Source of the DNA: Bryobacteraceae bacterium
GTDB lineage: Bacteria > Acidobacteriota > Terriglobia > Bryobacterales > Bryobacteraceae
Reading direction: 5' to 3'
Assembly (NCBI GenBank): GCA_026129905.1
Contig: JAHCHE010000002.1
Coordinates: forward strand, 248,001 to 312,000
DNA length: 64,000 bases
Below the pieces are notes generated by a model. The model saw only the letters and a list, made by a program, of their open reading frames with translations, did no database searches and was not told the origin of the DNA. A program made the translations under genes and the position numbers. Within the stretch, counting starts at the first letter, position 1, and every line of letters begins with the position of its first letter. Of the stretch, positions 1 through 9,087 are shown in pieces.

Positions 1-972
1 CGGCGCAGCGAGAAATTCGATGCGGACCCCTTCTTCGAGCGCGCCTTCGATTTCCGGGGCGATGGCCGGCATTTCGGCGCGGGTCCGGCGGTAAAGGATG
101 GTGACCTCGGCGCCAAGCCGCCGGCTGACGCGGGCGGCGTCGATGGCCGTATCTCCGCCGCCGATGACCAGCGCGCGCGCGCCGACGTCGACGGACTCGC
201 CGCTGTTGACGCGGTTCAGAAATTCGGTGCCCGTAAAAACATTGGCGGCGTCTTCTCCGGGCACGCGGAGCTGGATTCCCTTGTGCGCGCCGATGCCGAC
301 GAACACGGCCTGGTAGTCGCGGCGCAGGTCCTCGATCGAGATCTCCTTGCCGACGACGACGCGGAGCTTCAACTCGACGCCGAGATCGAGGATGCGTTGA
401 ATCTCGGCGTCCAAAACATCCCGGGGAAGGCGGTACCGTGGTATGCCATAACGGAGCATGCCACCGGGCTGGCTAAACGCTTCAAAAACGGTGACCGCAT
501 AGCCGCGGCGGGCAAGTTGGTATGCGCAGGAAAGTCCCGCCGGTCCGGCGCCGACCACGGCCACCTTCTCCGGGAATCTCTCTTCGGTGGTTCGGGAGAG
601 CGATAGATTTCGGGCGATGGCTAAATCGCCGATGTAGCGTTCCAGGGCGTTGACGGCGACCGCGCCGTCCTTGCCCGATCGGTTGCAGTTGTCCTCGCAC
701 GGATGAGGACAGACGCGGCCGCAGACGGCCGGAAACGGATTGCGCTCGACGATCGCGCGCCAGGCCATCTCGTAAGCCTGCTCGGGGGTGCGGCCATAGG
801 CTTCGGCCTGCGCGATGAGGGTGAGCCACCCGCGAATGTCGGCGCCGCTCGGACAGTTGCCGATGCAGGGCGGCGTTTTCGGGACGTACAGCGGACGCAG
901 GGGGCTGATTTGCCCTCCGGCCGGCGCCGTGGTCTTGATGATCGGCTTTTTGACGTCTTTGAACAGCGGCAT
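1..972 (-). CDS. dsrL: DsrL-like FAD/NAD(P)H Fe-S oxidoreductase, 3' end outside the window
   Basis: The visible 324 codons form the N-terminal half of a GltD-type flavoprotein. An N-terminal cysteine motif PPCIGNCPSGADIRGWL and a second cluster (CGRVCPHPCEDNC) precede an FAD Rossmann motif VAVVGAGPAGLSCAYQL and then a pyridine-nucleotide motif VIGGGDTAIDAAR followed by YRRTRAEMP. The ATG is preceded by AAAGGAG at a good distance. It lies 54 nt downstream of dsrB on the same strand, which is what makes DsrL the best name. Known DsrL couples DsrAB to NAD(P)(H), mostly in sulfur oxidisers but also in some predicted reducers or disproportionators. The C-terminal part that separates DsrL from GltD/NfnB-like proteins lies outside the window, so the assignment rests on motifs plus context. 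Confidence 0.75.
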   Translation of the reverse strand, partial: MPLFKDVKKPIIKTTAPAGGQISPLRPLYVPKTPPCIGNCPSGADIRGWLTLIAQAEAYGRTPEQAYEMAWRAIVERNPFPAVCGRVCPHPCEDNCNRSGKDGAVAVNALERYIGDLAIARNLSLSRTTEERFPEKVAVVGAGPAGLSCAYQLARRGYAVTVFEAFSQPGGMLRYGIPRYRLPRDVLDAEIQRILDLGVELKLRVVVGKEISIEDLRRDYQAVFVGIGAHKGIQLRVPGEDAANVFTGTEFLNRVNSGESVDVGARALVIGGGDTAIDAARVSRRLGAEVTILYRRTRAEMPAIAPEIEGALEEGVRIEFLAAP

Positions 973-992
973 TGGCTCACTCCTTTCGGCGT

Positions 993-1016
993 CGCCCGCC
1001 CGGCCGGGGGCGGGCG
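993..1016 (-). promoter_or_regulatory. GC hairpin between dsrB and dsrL
   Basis: Perfect 9-bp arms (CGCCCGCCC and GGGCGGGCG) around a 6-nt loop occupy most of the 54-nt gap between dsrB and the dsrL-like gene, just upstream of the dsrL ribosome binding site. No T-run follows, so it is more likely an mRNA processing or stability element, or a partial terminator, than a full intrinsic terminator. The structure is seen; the role is inferred. Confidence 0.45.
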
Positions 1017-1026
1017 CCGCCCGCGA

Positions 1027-2115
1027 TTAGAAGCGGATGTGCGTCGAGCGGGCGTACGTCAGCCCGGCGAACTTGAAGTCGTCGATGTGATACCGGGTAA
1101 ACGGAATGCCGGTCAGCTCGAAGAACTTCGGCCAGCCGACCCGTTCGATCCATTCGCCGAGCCGCTCGAAGCGCTTCGCGTTCTTGGCGTACACGTCGAC
1201 GATGTTCGCCACCGCCTGGACCACTTCCGGCCAGCGCGGCGGGTTGTTGGGCAGATACGGAATGGCCAGCTTGGTGAACTTCGGCGCGGTACGCGCGTTG
1301 CTGACCTTGCCGCCCACCCAGATGGAGATGCCATCGTTGTCCGGGTCGTTCATCGGCATGGCCGGGCAGACCGTGTAGCAGTTGCCGCAGTACATGCACT
1401 GCTCTTCGATTACTTCGACCGACTGCTTGCCACCCACGGTGGCCGGCCGGATGGCGCCGGTGGGACACGAGGAAATCAGCGTCGGCACCTCGCACACCTT
1501 CGGCAGCAGATCGTGCCGGATCTGCGGCGGCTTGCGGTGAATGCCGAGAATCGCGATATCGGAGCAGTGGACCGCGCCGCACATGTTCAGGCAGCAGGCG
1601 ACGGCGATGCGGAGCTTGGCGGGCAGCTTCTCCTGGACGAAATCCTCGTACAGCGCGTCCATCACCGACTTCACCAGGCCCGAAGCGTCGGTGGCCGAGG
1701 AGTGGCAGTGGACCCAGCCCTGCGTGTGGACGATGTTGCTGATCGAGTTGTTGGTGCCGCCGACCGGGAACCCTTCCGCGGCCAGTTCCTTCTTGAGCGG
1801 CTCGATGTTATCGGGATTGTCGAGAAGGAACTCGACGTTGTTGCGGCTGGTGAAGCGCAGGTAGCCGCCGCAGTACTTGTCGGCGAGGGAGGCAAACAGG
1901 CGCAGCGTCTGAATGCTGAGCAGGCGCGGGGACGCGGCGCGGACGCTGTAAATCCTGGCGCCCGACTCCGCGACGTGGCACAGCACGCCCGGGGCCAGGG
2001 TTTCATGGTACTTCCACTGGCCGTAGTTGCTCTTGATCACCGGGTGCAGGAAATTTTCGTAGTTCGGAGGCCCGATATCCGTAATTCGTTTCGGTTTGAT
2101 GGGTTGGCTTGCCAT
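1027..2115 (-). CDS. dsrB: Dissimilatory sulfite reductase subunit beta
   Basis: DsrB forms the alpha2beta2 cytoplasmic siroheme enzyme with DsrA and reduces sulfite with six electrons, or runs in reverse in sulfur oxidisers. The 362-residue length is normal. Siroheme/4Fe-4S ligand motifs are present: CHSSATD near residue 139 and CCLNMCG near 173. A ferredoxin insertion with CPTGAI and [12 protein letters not shown] follows. The gene starts 12 nt after the dsrA stop, so the two are translated together. The downstream dsrL-like gene is separated only by a hairpin. Whether this is a reductive or oxidative type cannot be settled without a tree; neighbouring dsrD and qmoABC favour the reductive type. 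Confidence 0.97.
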   Translation of the reverse strand: MASQPIKPKRITDIGPPNYENFLHPVIKSNYGQWKYHETLAPGVLCHVAESGARIYSVRAASPRLLSIQTLRLFASLADKYCGGYLRFTSRNNVEFLLDNPDNIEPLKKELAAEGFPVGGTNNSISNIVHTQGWVHCHSSATDASGLVKSVMDALYEDFVQEKLPAKLRIAVACCLNMCGAVHCSDIAILGIHRKPPQIRHDLLPKVCEVPTLISSCPTGAIRPATVGGKQSVEVIEEQCMYCGNCYTVCPAMPMNDPDNDGISIWVGGKVSNARTAPKFTKLAIPYLPNNPPRWPEVVQAVANIVDVYAKNAKRFERLGEWIERVGWPKFFELTGIPFTRYHIDDFKFAGLTYARSTHIRF

Positions 2116-2127
2116 GATTGGATCTCC

Positions 2128-3324
2128 TTAGTTCCCGTTCGACTCGGACTTGGTCTGGAAGAAGACGTAGGGGTTGTCCCGCGGCGCCGAGATCATCTCG
2201 GGCGCCGGGTCCAGACCGATGGCGTCGAGGAAGTTCGCCATGCCGACGCGCTGGATCAATTCGCCGATGCGCTCCCGGTTCTTGCCGTACTCGTCCCAGA
2301 ACTCCCAGACCCGGCCGATCAGCTCCTTGACGGTTTCGAGGAGTTCGTCGGCGGGGATGAAGGGGATCAGGACGCTCGACAGCAGCGCGCCCTGGACGAT
2401 CGGCGCCTTGGATCCGATGAGGATGGTCGCGCCTCTCTCCTTGCCGGGCGCCAGGGCCTTGGGCATGGCGTTGATGCAGTGCATGCAGCGTACGCACTCG
2501 CGATTGTTGATGGTCAGCGTGGCGCCGTCCCAGTCCATGCAGCGGGTGGGGCAGCGGTCGCAGACGTCTTTCTGGATGTTCAATCCGCCGGCGGCGTAAG
2601 CGGCCACCGCGGCGTCGTCCTGCTGGATATCGTCCTTCCAAGTGCCGATGATCGACAGGTCGGCCCGCGCGATCGACGCCACGCAGTCGTTCGGGCAGGC
2701 GGCGCACTTGATCTTGAACTTATAGGGGAAGGGCGGGCGGTGCAGCTCGTCCTGGTACGCCATGGTGAGGTCGTAGCAGAGCTTCATCGAGTCGTAGCAG
2801 GCCCATTCGCAGCGCGCCTGCCCGAGGCAGCAGGAGGGCGTCCGCATCGAGGATCCGGAACCGCCCAGGTCGAATCCGGCTTCGGTCAGCTCCTTGAACG
2901 TCGGCTCCAGTTCGTTGGTCCTGGTCCCGAGGAAAATGATGTCGCCGGTGGAGCCGTGCATGTTGGTAAGGCCGGAGCCGTGGCGTTCCCATATGTCGCA
3001 CAAGGTGCGGATTGCGTCGCTGGTGTAGAACCAGCCCGAGGGCTGATTGACGCGGATCGTGTGGAAGTGGGCAACATTGGGAAACTGCTCGGGGATGTCG
3101 CTGTAGCGGCCGATAACGCCGCCGCCGTAGCCGAGCACGCCGACAATGCCGCCGTGCTTCCAGTGCCCCTTCTTCTCCTGGTAGGAGAGCTCAAGCTGCC
3201 CGAGGAGATCGTCGCAAACAGGACTGCCCTCCCGAGCTTTCTTGATCTCGGTGACGAAACTTGGCCACGGCCCGGTTTCGAGCTGGTCCAGCAGTTCCGT
3301 TTTCGGTTTTCCGTTATCGGCCAT
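2128..3324 (-). CDS. dsrA: Dissimilatory sulfite reductase subunit alpha
   Basis: Catalytic partner of DsrB, 398 residues, within the family range. The C-x5-C plus C-x3-C siroheme-cluster signature is visible as [11 protein letters not shown] and CAACPNDC, and a ferredoxin domain follows with CDRCPTRC and CVRCMHC. DsrAB yields the trisulfide of DsrC in the current mechanism; no dsrC is present in this window. The gene lies 31 nt downstream of qmoC, so the APS-reductase, Qmo and sulfite-reductase genes appear to form one transcription unit, an arrangement tighter than in most Desulfobacterota, where dsrAB is normally a separate locus. Confidence 0.97.
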   Translation of the reverse strand: MADNGKPKTELLDQLETGPWPSFVTEIKKAREGSPVCDDLLGQLELSYQEKKGHWKHGGIVGVLGYGGGVIGRYSDIPEQFPNVAHFHTIRVNQPSGWFYTSDAIRTLCDIWERHGSGLTNMHGSTGDIIFLGTRTNELEPTFKELTEAGFDLGGSGSSMRTPSCCLGQARCEWACYDSMKLCYDLTMAYQDELHRPPFPYKFKIKCAACPNDCVASIARADLSIIGTWKDDIQQDDAAVAAYAAGGLNIQKDVCDRCPTRCMDWDGATLTINNRECVRCMHCINAMPKALAPGKERGATILIGSKAPIVQGALLSSVLIPFIPADELLETVKELIGRVWEFWDEYGKNRERIGELIQRVGMANFLDAIGLDPAPEMISAPRDNPYVFFQTKSESNGN

Positions 3325-3355
3325 ATGCCATTTCTCCTATGACTGCGCTAATCGA

Positions 3356-4465
3356 TCAAATACGTAGCCTGCGTTTCGGCTCCACGCTCGCCAGCGCCAC
3401 CGTCCGGTACAGGAAATGCGCGAACTTGGAATAGGGCGCCGAAAGGAACAGGGCGAACACGAGAACCAGGTGCACAAAATACACCGCGTACATCAACGTC
3501 TCGGCCTGCGCCAGCCGCGAGACCTGCGACAGGACTCCGGTCAGCGCGATCGCGGCGAGCGAGCCGAGAAAGAACCAGTCGAACCAACCGCTGGCCTGAC
3601 GCCTGGCCGGGTCCGACAGCCGGTCGGCGAGCAGAATCACGCTGCCGGCGAGGATGACGACGGCCGCCACGTTCGCGAAGATCTTGATCGCGCTGCCGAG
3701 CGGCAGCGGCGTCTCCATCACGCCGAACATCGTTCCGACGCCGATGACCGTGCCGACGGCGGCAAGCGCGACGAAGCCGGACAGCATCAGGACGTGGCCG
3801 GAGCGCCAGCGGCGCCGGTCCTGGCAGTCGCGCAGACGGCCGCCCACGACGGCGTCGGCGATCACCGGTATCAATCCGGGGAGGATCGGACCGCCGCCGG
3901 CCGCCTTCATCGCCTTGCCGAATCGCCAGACGCCGACCGCCATCGCCACCACGACAAAGCCCGAAAGCGCAAAGAAAACCGCTTCCAGGATCAGGATCGG
4001 AAACTGGTGGGCGAACTCCGGCGCCGCCTCCGCCGGCCCGCTGGGCGATAGCAGCGCGATGCCCAGGAACAGCAGCGCCGGGATGAGAAACACCACCGGC
4101 CAGGCTTTCGGCGTGGCGTACAGCCGCCCGAGGAATTGCGGGAAGGCGAAGTGGCGGATCGCCAGGTTGCGCAGCGCCCCGATCACGTCGCCCGGACGAG
4201 CCCCGCGCGGGCAGCGGCTGGTGCAATCGCCGCAGTTGTGGCACAACCACAACGCCGGATCCCGCAGCAGCGGCGTCTTCAACCCCCACTGGGCCTCCAG
4301 CATCTGCTTACGGGGGAACGGCGCGTTGTCCGGCGAAAGCGCGCAGACCGTCGAGCAGGTGGCGCACTGGAAGCACTTCTTGGCGTCACCGCCGCCGGCC
4401 GCTTCCAGATCCCGGAGAAACGCAACGTCCGGCTGAATGATCGTCGTGCGGGTGGCGGCTTCCAT
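3356..4465 (-). CDS. qmoC: Quinone-interacting membrane-bound oxidoreductase subunit QmoC
   Basis: QmoC anchors the Qmo complex in the membrane and passes electrons between menaquinol and QmoAB for APS reduction. The 369-residue protein begins with two HdrC-type 4Fe-4S motifs (CFQCATCSTVC and CHNCGDCTSRCP, residues about 31-90). A b-type-cytochrome-like membrane domain with about five or six hydrophobic helices follows. The start lies 3 nt after the qmoB stop, so coupled translation is likely. Length and domain order match characterised QmoC. Confidence 0.93.
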   Translation of the reverse strand: MEAATRTTIIQPDVAFLRDLEAAGGGDAKKCFQCATCSTVCALSPDNAPFPRKQMLEAQWGLKTPLLRDPALWLCHNCGDCTSRCPRGARPGDVIGALRNLAIRHFAFPQFLGRLYATPKAWPVVFLIPALLFLGIALLSPSGPAEAAPEFAHQFPILILEAVFFALSGFVVVAMAVGVWRFGKAMKAAGGGPILPGLIPVIADAVVGGRLRDCQDRRRWRSGHVLMLSGFVALAAVGTVIGVGTMFGVMETPLPLGSAIKIFANVAAVVILAGSVILLADRLSDPARRQASGWFDWFFLGSLAAIALTGVLSQVSRLAQAETLMYAVYFVHLVLVFALFLSAPYSKFAHFLYRTVALASVEPKRRLRI

Positions 4466-4468
4466 CGT

Positions 4469-6724
4469 TCAGAACCCCTTGTACGGATTGGGCCCGATCT
4501 CCCGGACTAGCTCCATGAACCCGTTCAGCAACTCCGGCAGCTTGCCGTACTCGTTGATGGCAAGCTGCGTCACCTGGATTCGCTCCGGCTCCAGTTGCAA
4601 CCGTTGGAGCGTCTCCTTCACGTTTTCCATGCGCCGGTTGGCGAGTTCGCTGCCCTTGACGAAGTGGCACTGGTAGTCGTCGCCGTACTTGCAGCCGATC
4701 AGCATCACCCCGTCGATGCCGCGCGACAGCGCGTCGGCGATCCAGACGATGTTCAGCGAGCCGAGGCACCTGAGCGGGATCACGCGCACGCCGGGGTCGT
4801 ACTGGAGGCGGTGGAAGCCGGCGATATCGAGCGCGGGGTAGGCGTCGTTCTCGCAAATGAAGGCCACCACCCGCGGTTTCTCCTCGTCTTCTTCGGGCAC
4901 CTCGATCGCTTTCACCATGGTGGCGATCATGTCCACCGAGTAGTTGGCGAACGAAATGATCCGTTCCGGGCAGGCGCCCATGCAGATGCCGCAGCGGCGG
5001 CAACGATAGATATTGGGGCGGGGCGTGCCTTTTTCGTCTTCGTCCAGGGCGCCGAACGGGCACTCCTCGGTGCAGCGCTTGCATTGCGTGCACCGCTGGA
5101 GGAAGAACGCGGGGAACGACTCGTCGCCCGCGCGGGGATGGACGGCGCGGCCCCGCGAGGCCAGCTCGATCGACTGGATCGCCTTCAGCGCGGCGCCGCG
5201 GGCGTCCTCTTCGGCGTGCGCGATGTCCATCGGCGAGCGCACGGCGCCGGCGGCGTATATGCCGGTGCGGCGCGTCTCGTACGGGAAGCAGACGAAGTGC
5301 GAATCGGGGAAGCCATTCGCGAGCGCCGGGAGGTCCGGTCCCTGACGGTAGGCGAGGTTCAGGATCTGCGTGCCCGCGTGCCGCTTCAGTTCGTCCGCTT
5401 TTCGCGACGCTTCGGCGCGCTGCGCCTCCGTCTGTCCCTTCACGGCTCTCGTCTGCGCGTCTTCGAGCGCGCGGATGGCTTCGCCGTCGGCGGAGTTCGG
5501 CGACATTCCCGTCGCAAGCACAACCAGATCGGCCATCAGCGCGACGGATTCGCCCAGGAGCGTGTTCTTCAGCGTCACGGAAAGCTTGCCGTCTCCGTTG
5601 GCGCCGACCGCCTCCACCTCCCCCTTTACGAAGAAGTTCAGCGGATCCTCCTGAACCTTGCGGTAGAACGCCTCACACTGACCCGGCGTCCGGATGTCCC
5701 GATAGACGACATAGACGCGCGCGTTCGGATTCTGCCGGCGGACGTAGCCGGCCTGCTTCAGCGTCGCCATGCAGCAGACCGACGAGCAGTAGGACAGGTG
5801 TTCCGGATCGCGCGAACCGGCGCACTGGATGAACACCACGTCCTCAGCCGGCTTCCCGTCGGAGGGGCGCGCCAGCCGGCCCTCGGCCGCCATCTTCTCC
5901 AGTTCGACATTGGTGACGACGTCGGGGCTCGCGCCGTAGCCGAGCCGCGTGAGCCGGGTGGCGTCGTATGGTTTCCAGCCGGTAGCCTCGACGATCGCGC
6001 CCGCGCGCACGTTGGTTGTGCCCGCTTCGGTGCGGATCGTGGCGTCGAACATGCCGGGCTGTCCTTGCACGCTCTCAACGCCGGCCGAGGTCAGGACGCG
6101 AATCCTCGGGTGATACAGCGCCCGGTCCGCCAGTTCCCGGACGCCGTCCGCGAGGGGTTCGGCGTACGGCGGCTGCGTCGGGAAGCGCTGCTTCAGCGTC
6201 GCGGCGAATCCTCCGAGCGTGGCCTGTTTCTCCACCAGCACGACGCCGTATCCGGCTTCCGCGGTCTCGAGCGCGGCCGTCAAACCCGCGGCGCCGCCGC
6301 CCACGACGAGCACATCACGCGAGATTTGATCCGACGCCGGGACCGGAGCTTCCGACTTGCGCGCCCGCGCCACGCCCATGCGCAGGTAGTCCTCGGCGAG
6401 CACCCGGGTGTCTTCATCGTTGGGCGCGTGGCTCCAGGCGACATGCTCGCGGAGGTTGACGCGCTCGACCACGGTTCGGGCGCCGAAATCGAAGGCTTCG
6501 GTCTTGACGCGGGGCGAGCACGCCGCCACGACCAGCGTGTTCACGGCGCCGGCGGCGAGATCCTTGCGGATCGTTTCCAGGCCCTCGCCGCCGCACAGGA
6601 ACGGATGGACGGTGGCGGCCTGCGCCTTGCATTCCTTCCGGGCGAGCGCAGCCAGCTTCGCCGCGTCGATCGACTCGGCGATCCCGCAGCCGCCGCAGAT
6701 ATAAACACCGATCTTCTTATCCAT
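4469..6724 (-). CDS. qmoB: Quinone-interacting membrane-bound oxidoreductase subunit QmoB
   Basis: QmoB is an HdrA-like flavoprotein with a C-terminal MvhD-like part, 751 residues here. It begins MDKKIGVYICGGCGIAES. The FAD-binding fold follows (DVLVVGGGAAGLTAALE, near residue 140), then the HdrA-type FIQCAGSRD and YCSSVCCM. Two ferredoxin motifs (CTQCKRCTEECP and CRRCGICMGACP, near 565-605) lead into an MvhD-like tail with LRCLGSLN and LIGCKYGDDYQC. I chose the ATG at 6724, which overlaps the qmoA stop by 8 nt, rather than a longer in-frame extension inside qmoA that lacks family similarity. Confidence 0.94.
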   Translation of the reverse strand: MDKKIGVYICGGCGIAESIDAAKLAALARKECKAQAATVHPFLCGGEGLETIRKDLAAGAVNTLVVAACSPRVKTEAFDFGARTVVERVNLREHVAWSHAPNDEDTRVLAEDYLRMGVARARKSEAPVPASDQISRDVLVVGGGAAGLTAALETAEAGYGVVLVEKQATLGGFAATLKQRFPTQPPYAEPLADGVRELADRALYHPRIRVLTSAGVESVQGQPGMFDATIRTEAGTTNVRAGAIVEATGWKPYDATRLTRLGYGASPDVVTNVELEKMAAEGRLARPSDGKPAEDVVFIQCAGSRDPEHLSYCSSVCCMATLKQAGYVRRQNPNARVYVVYRDIRTPGQCEAFYRKVQEDPLNFFVKGEVEAVGANGDGKLSVTLKNTLLGESVALMADLVVLATGMSPNSADGEAIRALEDAQTRAVKGQTEAQRAEASRKADELKRHAGTQILNLAYRQGPDLPALANGFPDSHFVCFPYETRRTGIYAAGAVRSPMDIAHAEEDARGAALKAIQSIELASRGRAVHPRAGDESFPAFFLQRCTQCKRCTEECPFGALDEDEKGTPRPNIYRCRRCGICMGACPERIISFANYSVDMIATMVKAIEVPEEDEEKPRVVAFICENDAYPALDIAGFHRLQYDPGVRVIPLRCLGSLNIVWIADALSRGIDGVMLIGCKYGDDYQCHFVKGSELANRRMENVKETLQRLQLEPERIQVTQLAINEYGKLPELLNGFMELVREIGPNPYKGF

Positions 6725-7970
6725 GGACGGCGCCTCTGACCACGTCTTGAATCGCTTCCAGCGCGGCGCCGGTCGCATCCTGGACCGAGGCCATCACCTC
6801 TTCGGGCCGCCGCACGCACCCGGCCGAGTAGAGGCCCGCCCGGCCGCCGGCGCCCGGCAGGAATTGGAACTCGTCCCGGACGAAACCGGCCGGTAAACCG
6901 CCGCTTTGGGGCACGATGCCGGTAGCCAGGACGACCAAGGACGCCCGGTGCGAGCGCTTGCGGCCCTGGAGAGCGTCCTCGGCCGTCACGAGCAGATCGC
7001 CGTCCTCGGCGGCCTCCACCTTCGCGACCTTGCCCTTGATCAGCTTGATGCAGTCGTCGGCCGCCACCCGCGCGTAGAAATCCTCGAGCCTGCCGCCGGC
7101 GCGAATGTCGATGTAGAAGATCGAGACGTCGGCTTCCGGGCATTCCGTTCGCACGTAGGTCGCCTGCTTCAGCGAAGCGGCGCAGCAAACGGCGGAACAG
7201 TACGGCAGGTGGTTGTCGTCCCTCGATCCCGCGCACTGGACAAAGACCACCGACCGGGGCGGCCGGCCGTCGGAAGGCCGCAGGATGCGCCCGCCGGTCG
7301 GGCCGTCGCGCGCCGCCATCCGCTCCATGATCACGTTGGTGACGACATTGGGATGCCTACCGAAACCGAGGTTGTCGATCTTCGCGGCGTCGTAGGGCGC
7401 CCAACCCGTCGCGGCGATCACCGCGGCCACGTCGAAGGTCCGCCGCTCGACAGGCTGATCGAGGTCGATCGCGCCGTACCGGCAGGCGTCCACGCACGCG
7501 CGGCAGCCGTTGGGGCAGGCCGGGCGGTCGATTGCGTAGAGCGGAGGAAACGCGTTCGCCGCCGGGATGTAGGCGGCCTTCGTCTTCTTGAGCCCGTAGT
7601 TGAAGTCGTCCGGCCGCTCGGCGGGACAGGCCTCGGCGCAGGCCCCGCAGGCGGTGCACGCGGAAGTTACGAAGCGGGGCGCGATTTTCACCGTCGCCTG
7701 GTAGCTGCCTGGCGTTCCGGCAAGCGATTCGAGTTCGGCTTGCGTCAGGACGGTGATCGCGGGGTTGTTCCGGATGCGCTTGTAGTTGATCTCGAGGCCG
7801 CAGGCCGGCGGGCAGAGCTTCGGGAAATAGAGGTGGGTCCGGGTCACGCGGCCGCCCAGGAACGGCGACTTCTCGATGAGTACAACCTGGCGCCCGGCCT
7901 CGGCCGCCTCCACCGCCGCGGTGATGCCGGAGATGCCGCCGCCGACGACGAGTATGGCTCGGGCGCTCAT
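6717..7970 (-). CDS. qmoA: Quinone-interacting membrane-bound oxidoreductase subunit QmoA
   Basis: QmoA is the second HdrA-like flavoprotein of the Qmo complex, 417 residues. It starts MSARAILVVGGGISGITAAVEAAEAG (FAD Rossmann motif), carries one HdrA cysteine cluster region (CTACGACAEACPAERP) and a second set near CPNGCRACVDAC. It then shows FVQCAGSRDDNH and the YCSAVCCAASLKQ stretch. The ATG at 7970 overlaps the TGA of the YkgJ-type gene by four bases (ATGA), which supports this start over a further-upstream one. It works with QmoBC to hand electrons to AprBA. Confidence 0.94.
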   Translation of the reverse strand: MSARAILVVGGGISGITAAVEAAEAGRQVVLIEKSPFLGGRVTRTHLYFPKLCPPACGLEINYKRIRNNPAITVLTQAELESLAGTPGSYQATVKIAPRFVTSACTACGACAEACPAERPDDFNYGLKKTKAAYIPAANAFPPLYAIDRPACPNGCRACVDACRYGAIDLDQPVERRTFDVAAVIAATGWAPYDAAKIDNLGFGRHPNVVTNVIMERMAARDGPTGGRILRPSDGRPPRSVVFVQCAGSRDDNHLPYCSAVCCAASLKQATYVRTECPEADVSIFYIDIRAGGRLEDFYARVAADDCIKLIKGKVAKVEAAEDGDLLVTAEDALQGRKRSHRASLVVLATGIVPQSGGLPAGFVRDEFQFLPGAGGRAGLYSAGCVRRPEEVMASVQDATGAALEAIQDVVRGAVHG

Positions 7971-8752
7971 CGGCGGGCCTCCACGGGCTGGCGGATCTTC
8001 ATGGTTTTTTCCTTGAAAAGGCAAAACCGGAGCCATTGCATGGCGAACTCGAGCAGCTCGTCGTCGTCGGAACGGAGCGCTTCGACCCGCGCTTCGTCCA
8101 CGATAAATCGATCGAGAAATCTTGTTTCGAACACGAATCGCCGGAACCGGTCCAGGTCGTAGCAGGCCATGTAGAACATGTCCGTCTGCGCCGGCGTCAA
8201 CTCGGCGCGGTCCCAGAATTCGTCGAGCGTGAGCGACTTGAAGGAGGCGCCCATCATTTCGTACTCTTCGGCGCCCTGGCCGGCGGTCCAGTCCCGAACG
8301 CTCACCGGCGGGCCGGCGTCATGGCCGGCGCAGAAGTCCTCCCGGATCAGGAAATGAAACGCGGTGTCCTTCGGGGTGGGGTTGCGGGGATCGGCGACGC
8401 CCAGAGGATACATGCGGCAAGCCCAGGGCCGGTCGGCATAGACGCCGCAGCCTTCCGGCGTCACGAACGGGCAGGCGAGCCCTTCGGGATTCATCCGGAG
8501 GATGGGGACAGGGAACTTCTGCCCACGCGTGAACGGGGCGATCGCGTAGCGGGTCAGAAACTCCGACGAATCCAGTCCGAGCGCCTTCTTGAGCCGCAGG
8601 ACGTCGTATGGCGTTAGGACGATCGAGACGTCGCGGCAGCACTGGTTGAAGCAGGGCAGGTCCTTCCCGCAGCGGAAGGCGAAACGGTCGTCGCGGCTCA
8701 TGCGCGGGCAGTCGCGAAGGATCGATTCCTCGGTCAGCAGCTCAGCGGGCAC
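7967..8752 (-). CDS. YkgJ-family cysteine-cluster protein inside the apr-qmo operon
   Basis: A 261-residue protein with the YkgJ/UPF0153 type cysteine cluster. FRCGKDLPCFNQCCRDVS (about residues 26-43) is followed by LACPFVTPEGCGVY and WACRMYPLG. These cysteines probably bind a metal or Fe-S centre. It overlaps both neighbours (11 nt with the zinc-ribbon gene, 4 nt with qmoA), so it is translationally built into the apr-qmo operon. No catalytic role is known for the family. Assembly, maturation or redox service to AprBA/Qmo is an inference from position only. Confidence 0.8.
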   Translation of the reverse strand: MPAELLTEESILRDCPRMSRDDRFAFRCGKDLPCFNQCCRDVSIVLTPYDVLRLKKALGLDSSEFLTRYAIAPFTRGQKFPVPILRMNPEGLACPFVTPEGCGVYADRPWACRMYPLGVADPRNPTPKDTAFHFLIREDFCAGHDAGPPVSVRDWTAGQGAEEYEMMGASFKSLTLDEFWDRAELTPAQTDMFYMACYDLDRFRRFVFETRFLDRFIVDEARVEALRSDDDELLEFAMQWLRFCLFKEKTMKIRQPVEARR

Positions 8753-9029
8753 TTGCGGCCTCCTCGGGAAGGATGTTCTCGCGCATCGCTTCTTTCGACC
8801 AGACCGGCAGCGGCCCCGTCTCGCCAGTGGCGGGATCGAGCCGGAAGCGGTAGGACGCGGTGACGTCGAAGCGCTCGTTCATCCACGCCCAGCCCCGGAC
8901 AAAGTAGGGGCACTCGTCGTTAAAGCAAACGTACTGATACTCGCCGCTCCAACTGCTGAGCTGGGGATTGGCCCACCGGCTCATCGGAGTCCGGCAGTGG
9001 GGGCAGCGGGCGTCAACCGGTTGCGTCAT
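8742..9029 (-). CDS. Small zinc-ribbon-like protein between aprA and qmoA
   Basis: A 95-residue protein starting MTQPVDARCPHCRTPMSRW. CPHC near residue 10 and CFNDEC near residue 34 form a CxxC...CxxxxC arrangement like the Ogr/Delta or zinc-ribbon fold. The conserved-looking segment ECPYFVRGWAWM follows. The start at 9029 is preferred because the preceding in-frame residues are low complexity. It begins 58 nt after aprA and overlaps the next gene by 11 nt. Function is unknown; a small metal-binding accessory of APS reductase or Qmo is a guess from position. Confidence 0.7.
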   Translation of the reverse strand: MTQPVDARCPHCRTPMSRWANPQLSSWSGEYQYVCFNDECPYFVRGWAWMNERFDVTASYRFRLDPATGETGPLPVWSKEAMRENILPEEAASAR

Positions 9030-9087
9030 AAGAATCTCAAGGTAGAGCGGGCGGGACGGCGGCCGTCCCGCCCGCCGCTCCATCAGG

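Noticed and set aside
703-3342. Very long open frame on the plus strand opposite dsrA and dsrB
   Set aside because: High GC and strong codon bias leave the antisense frame open. It has no recognisable domain, while the minus-strand genes show clear DsrAB motifs. The same holds for long antisense frames at 4595-6739, 9106-11556, 20901-22808, 46366-48717 and 49672-50820.
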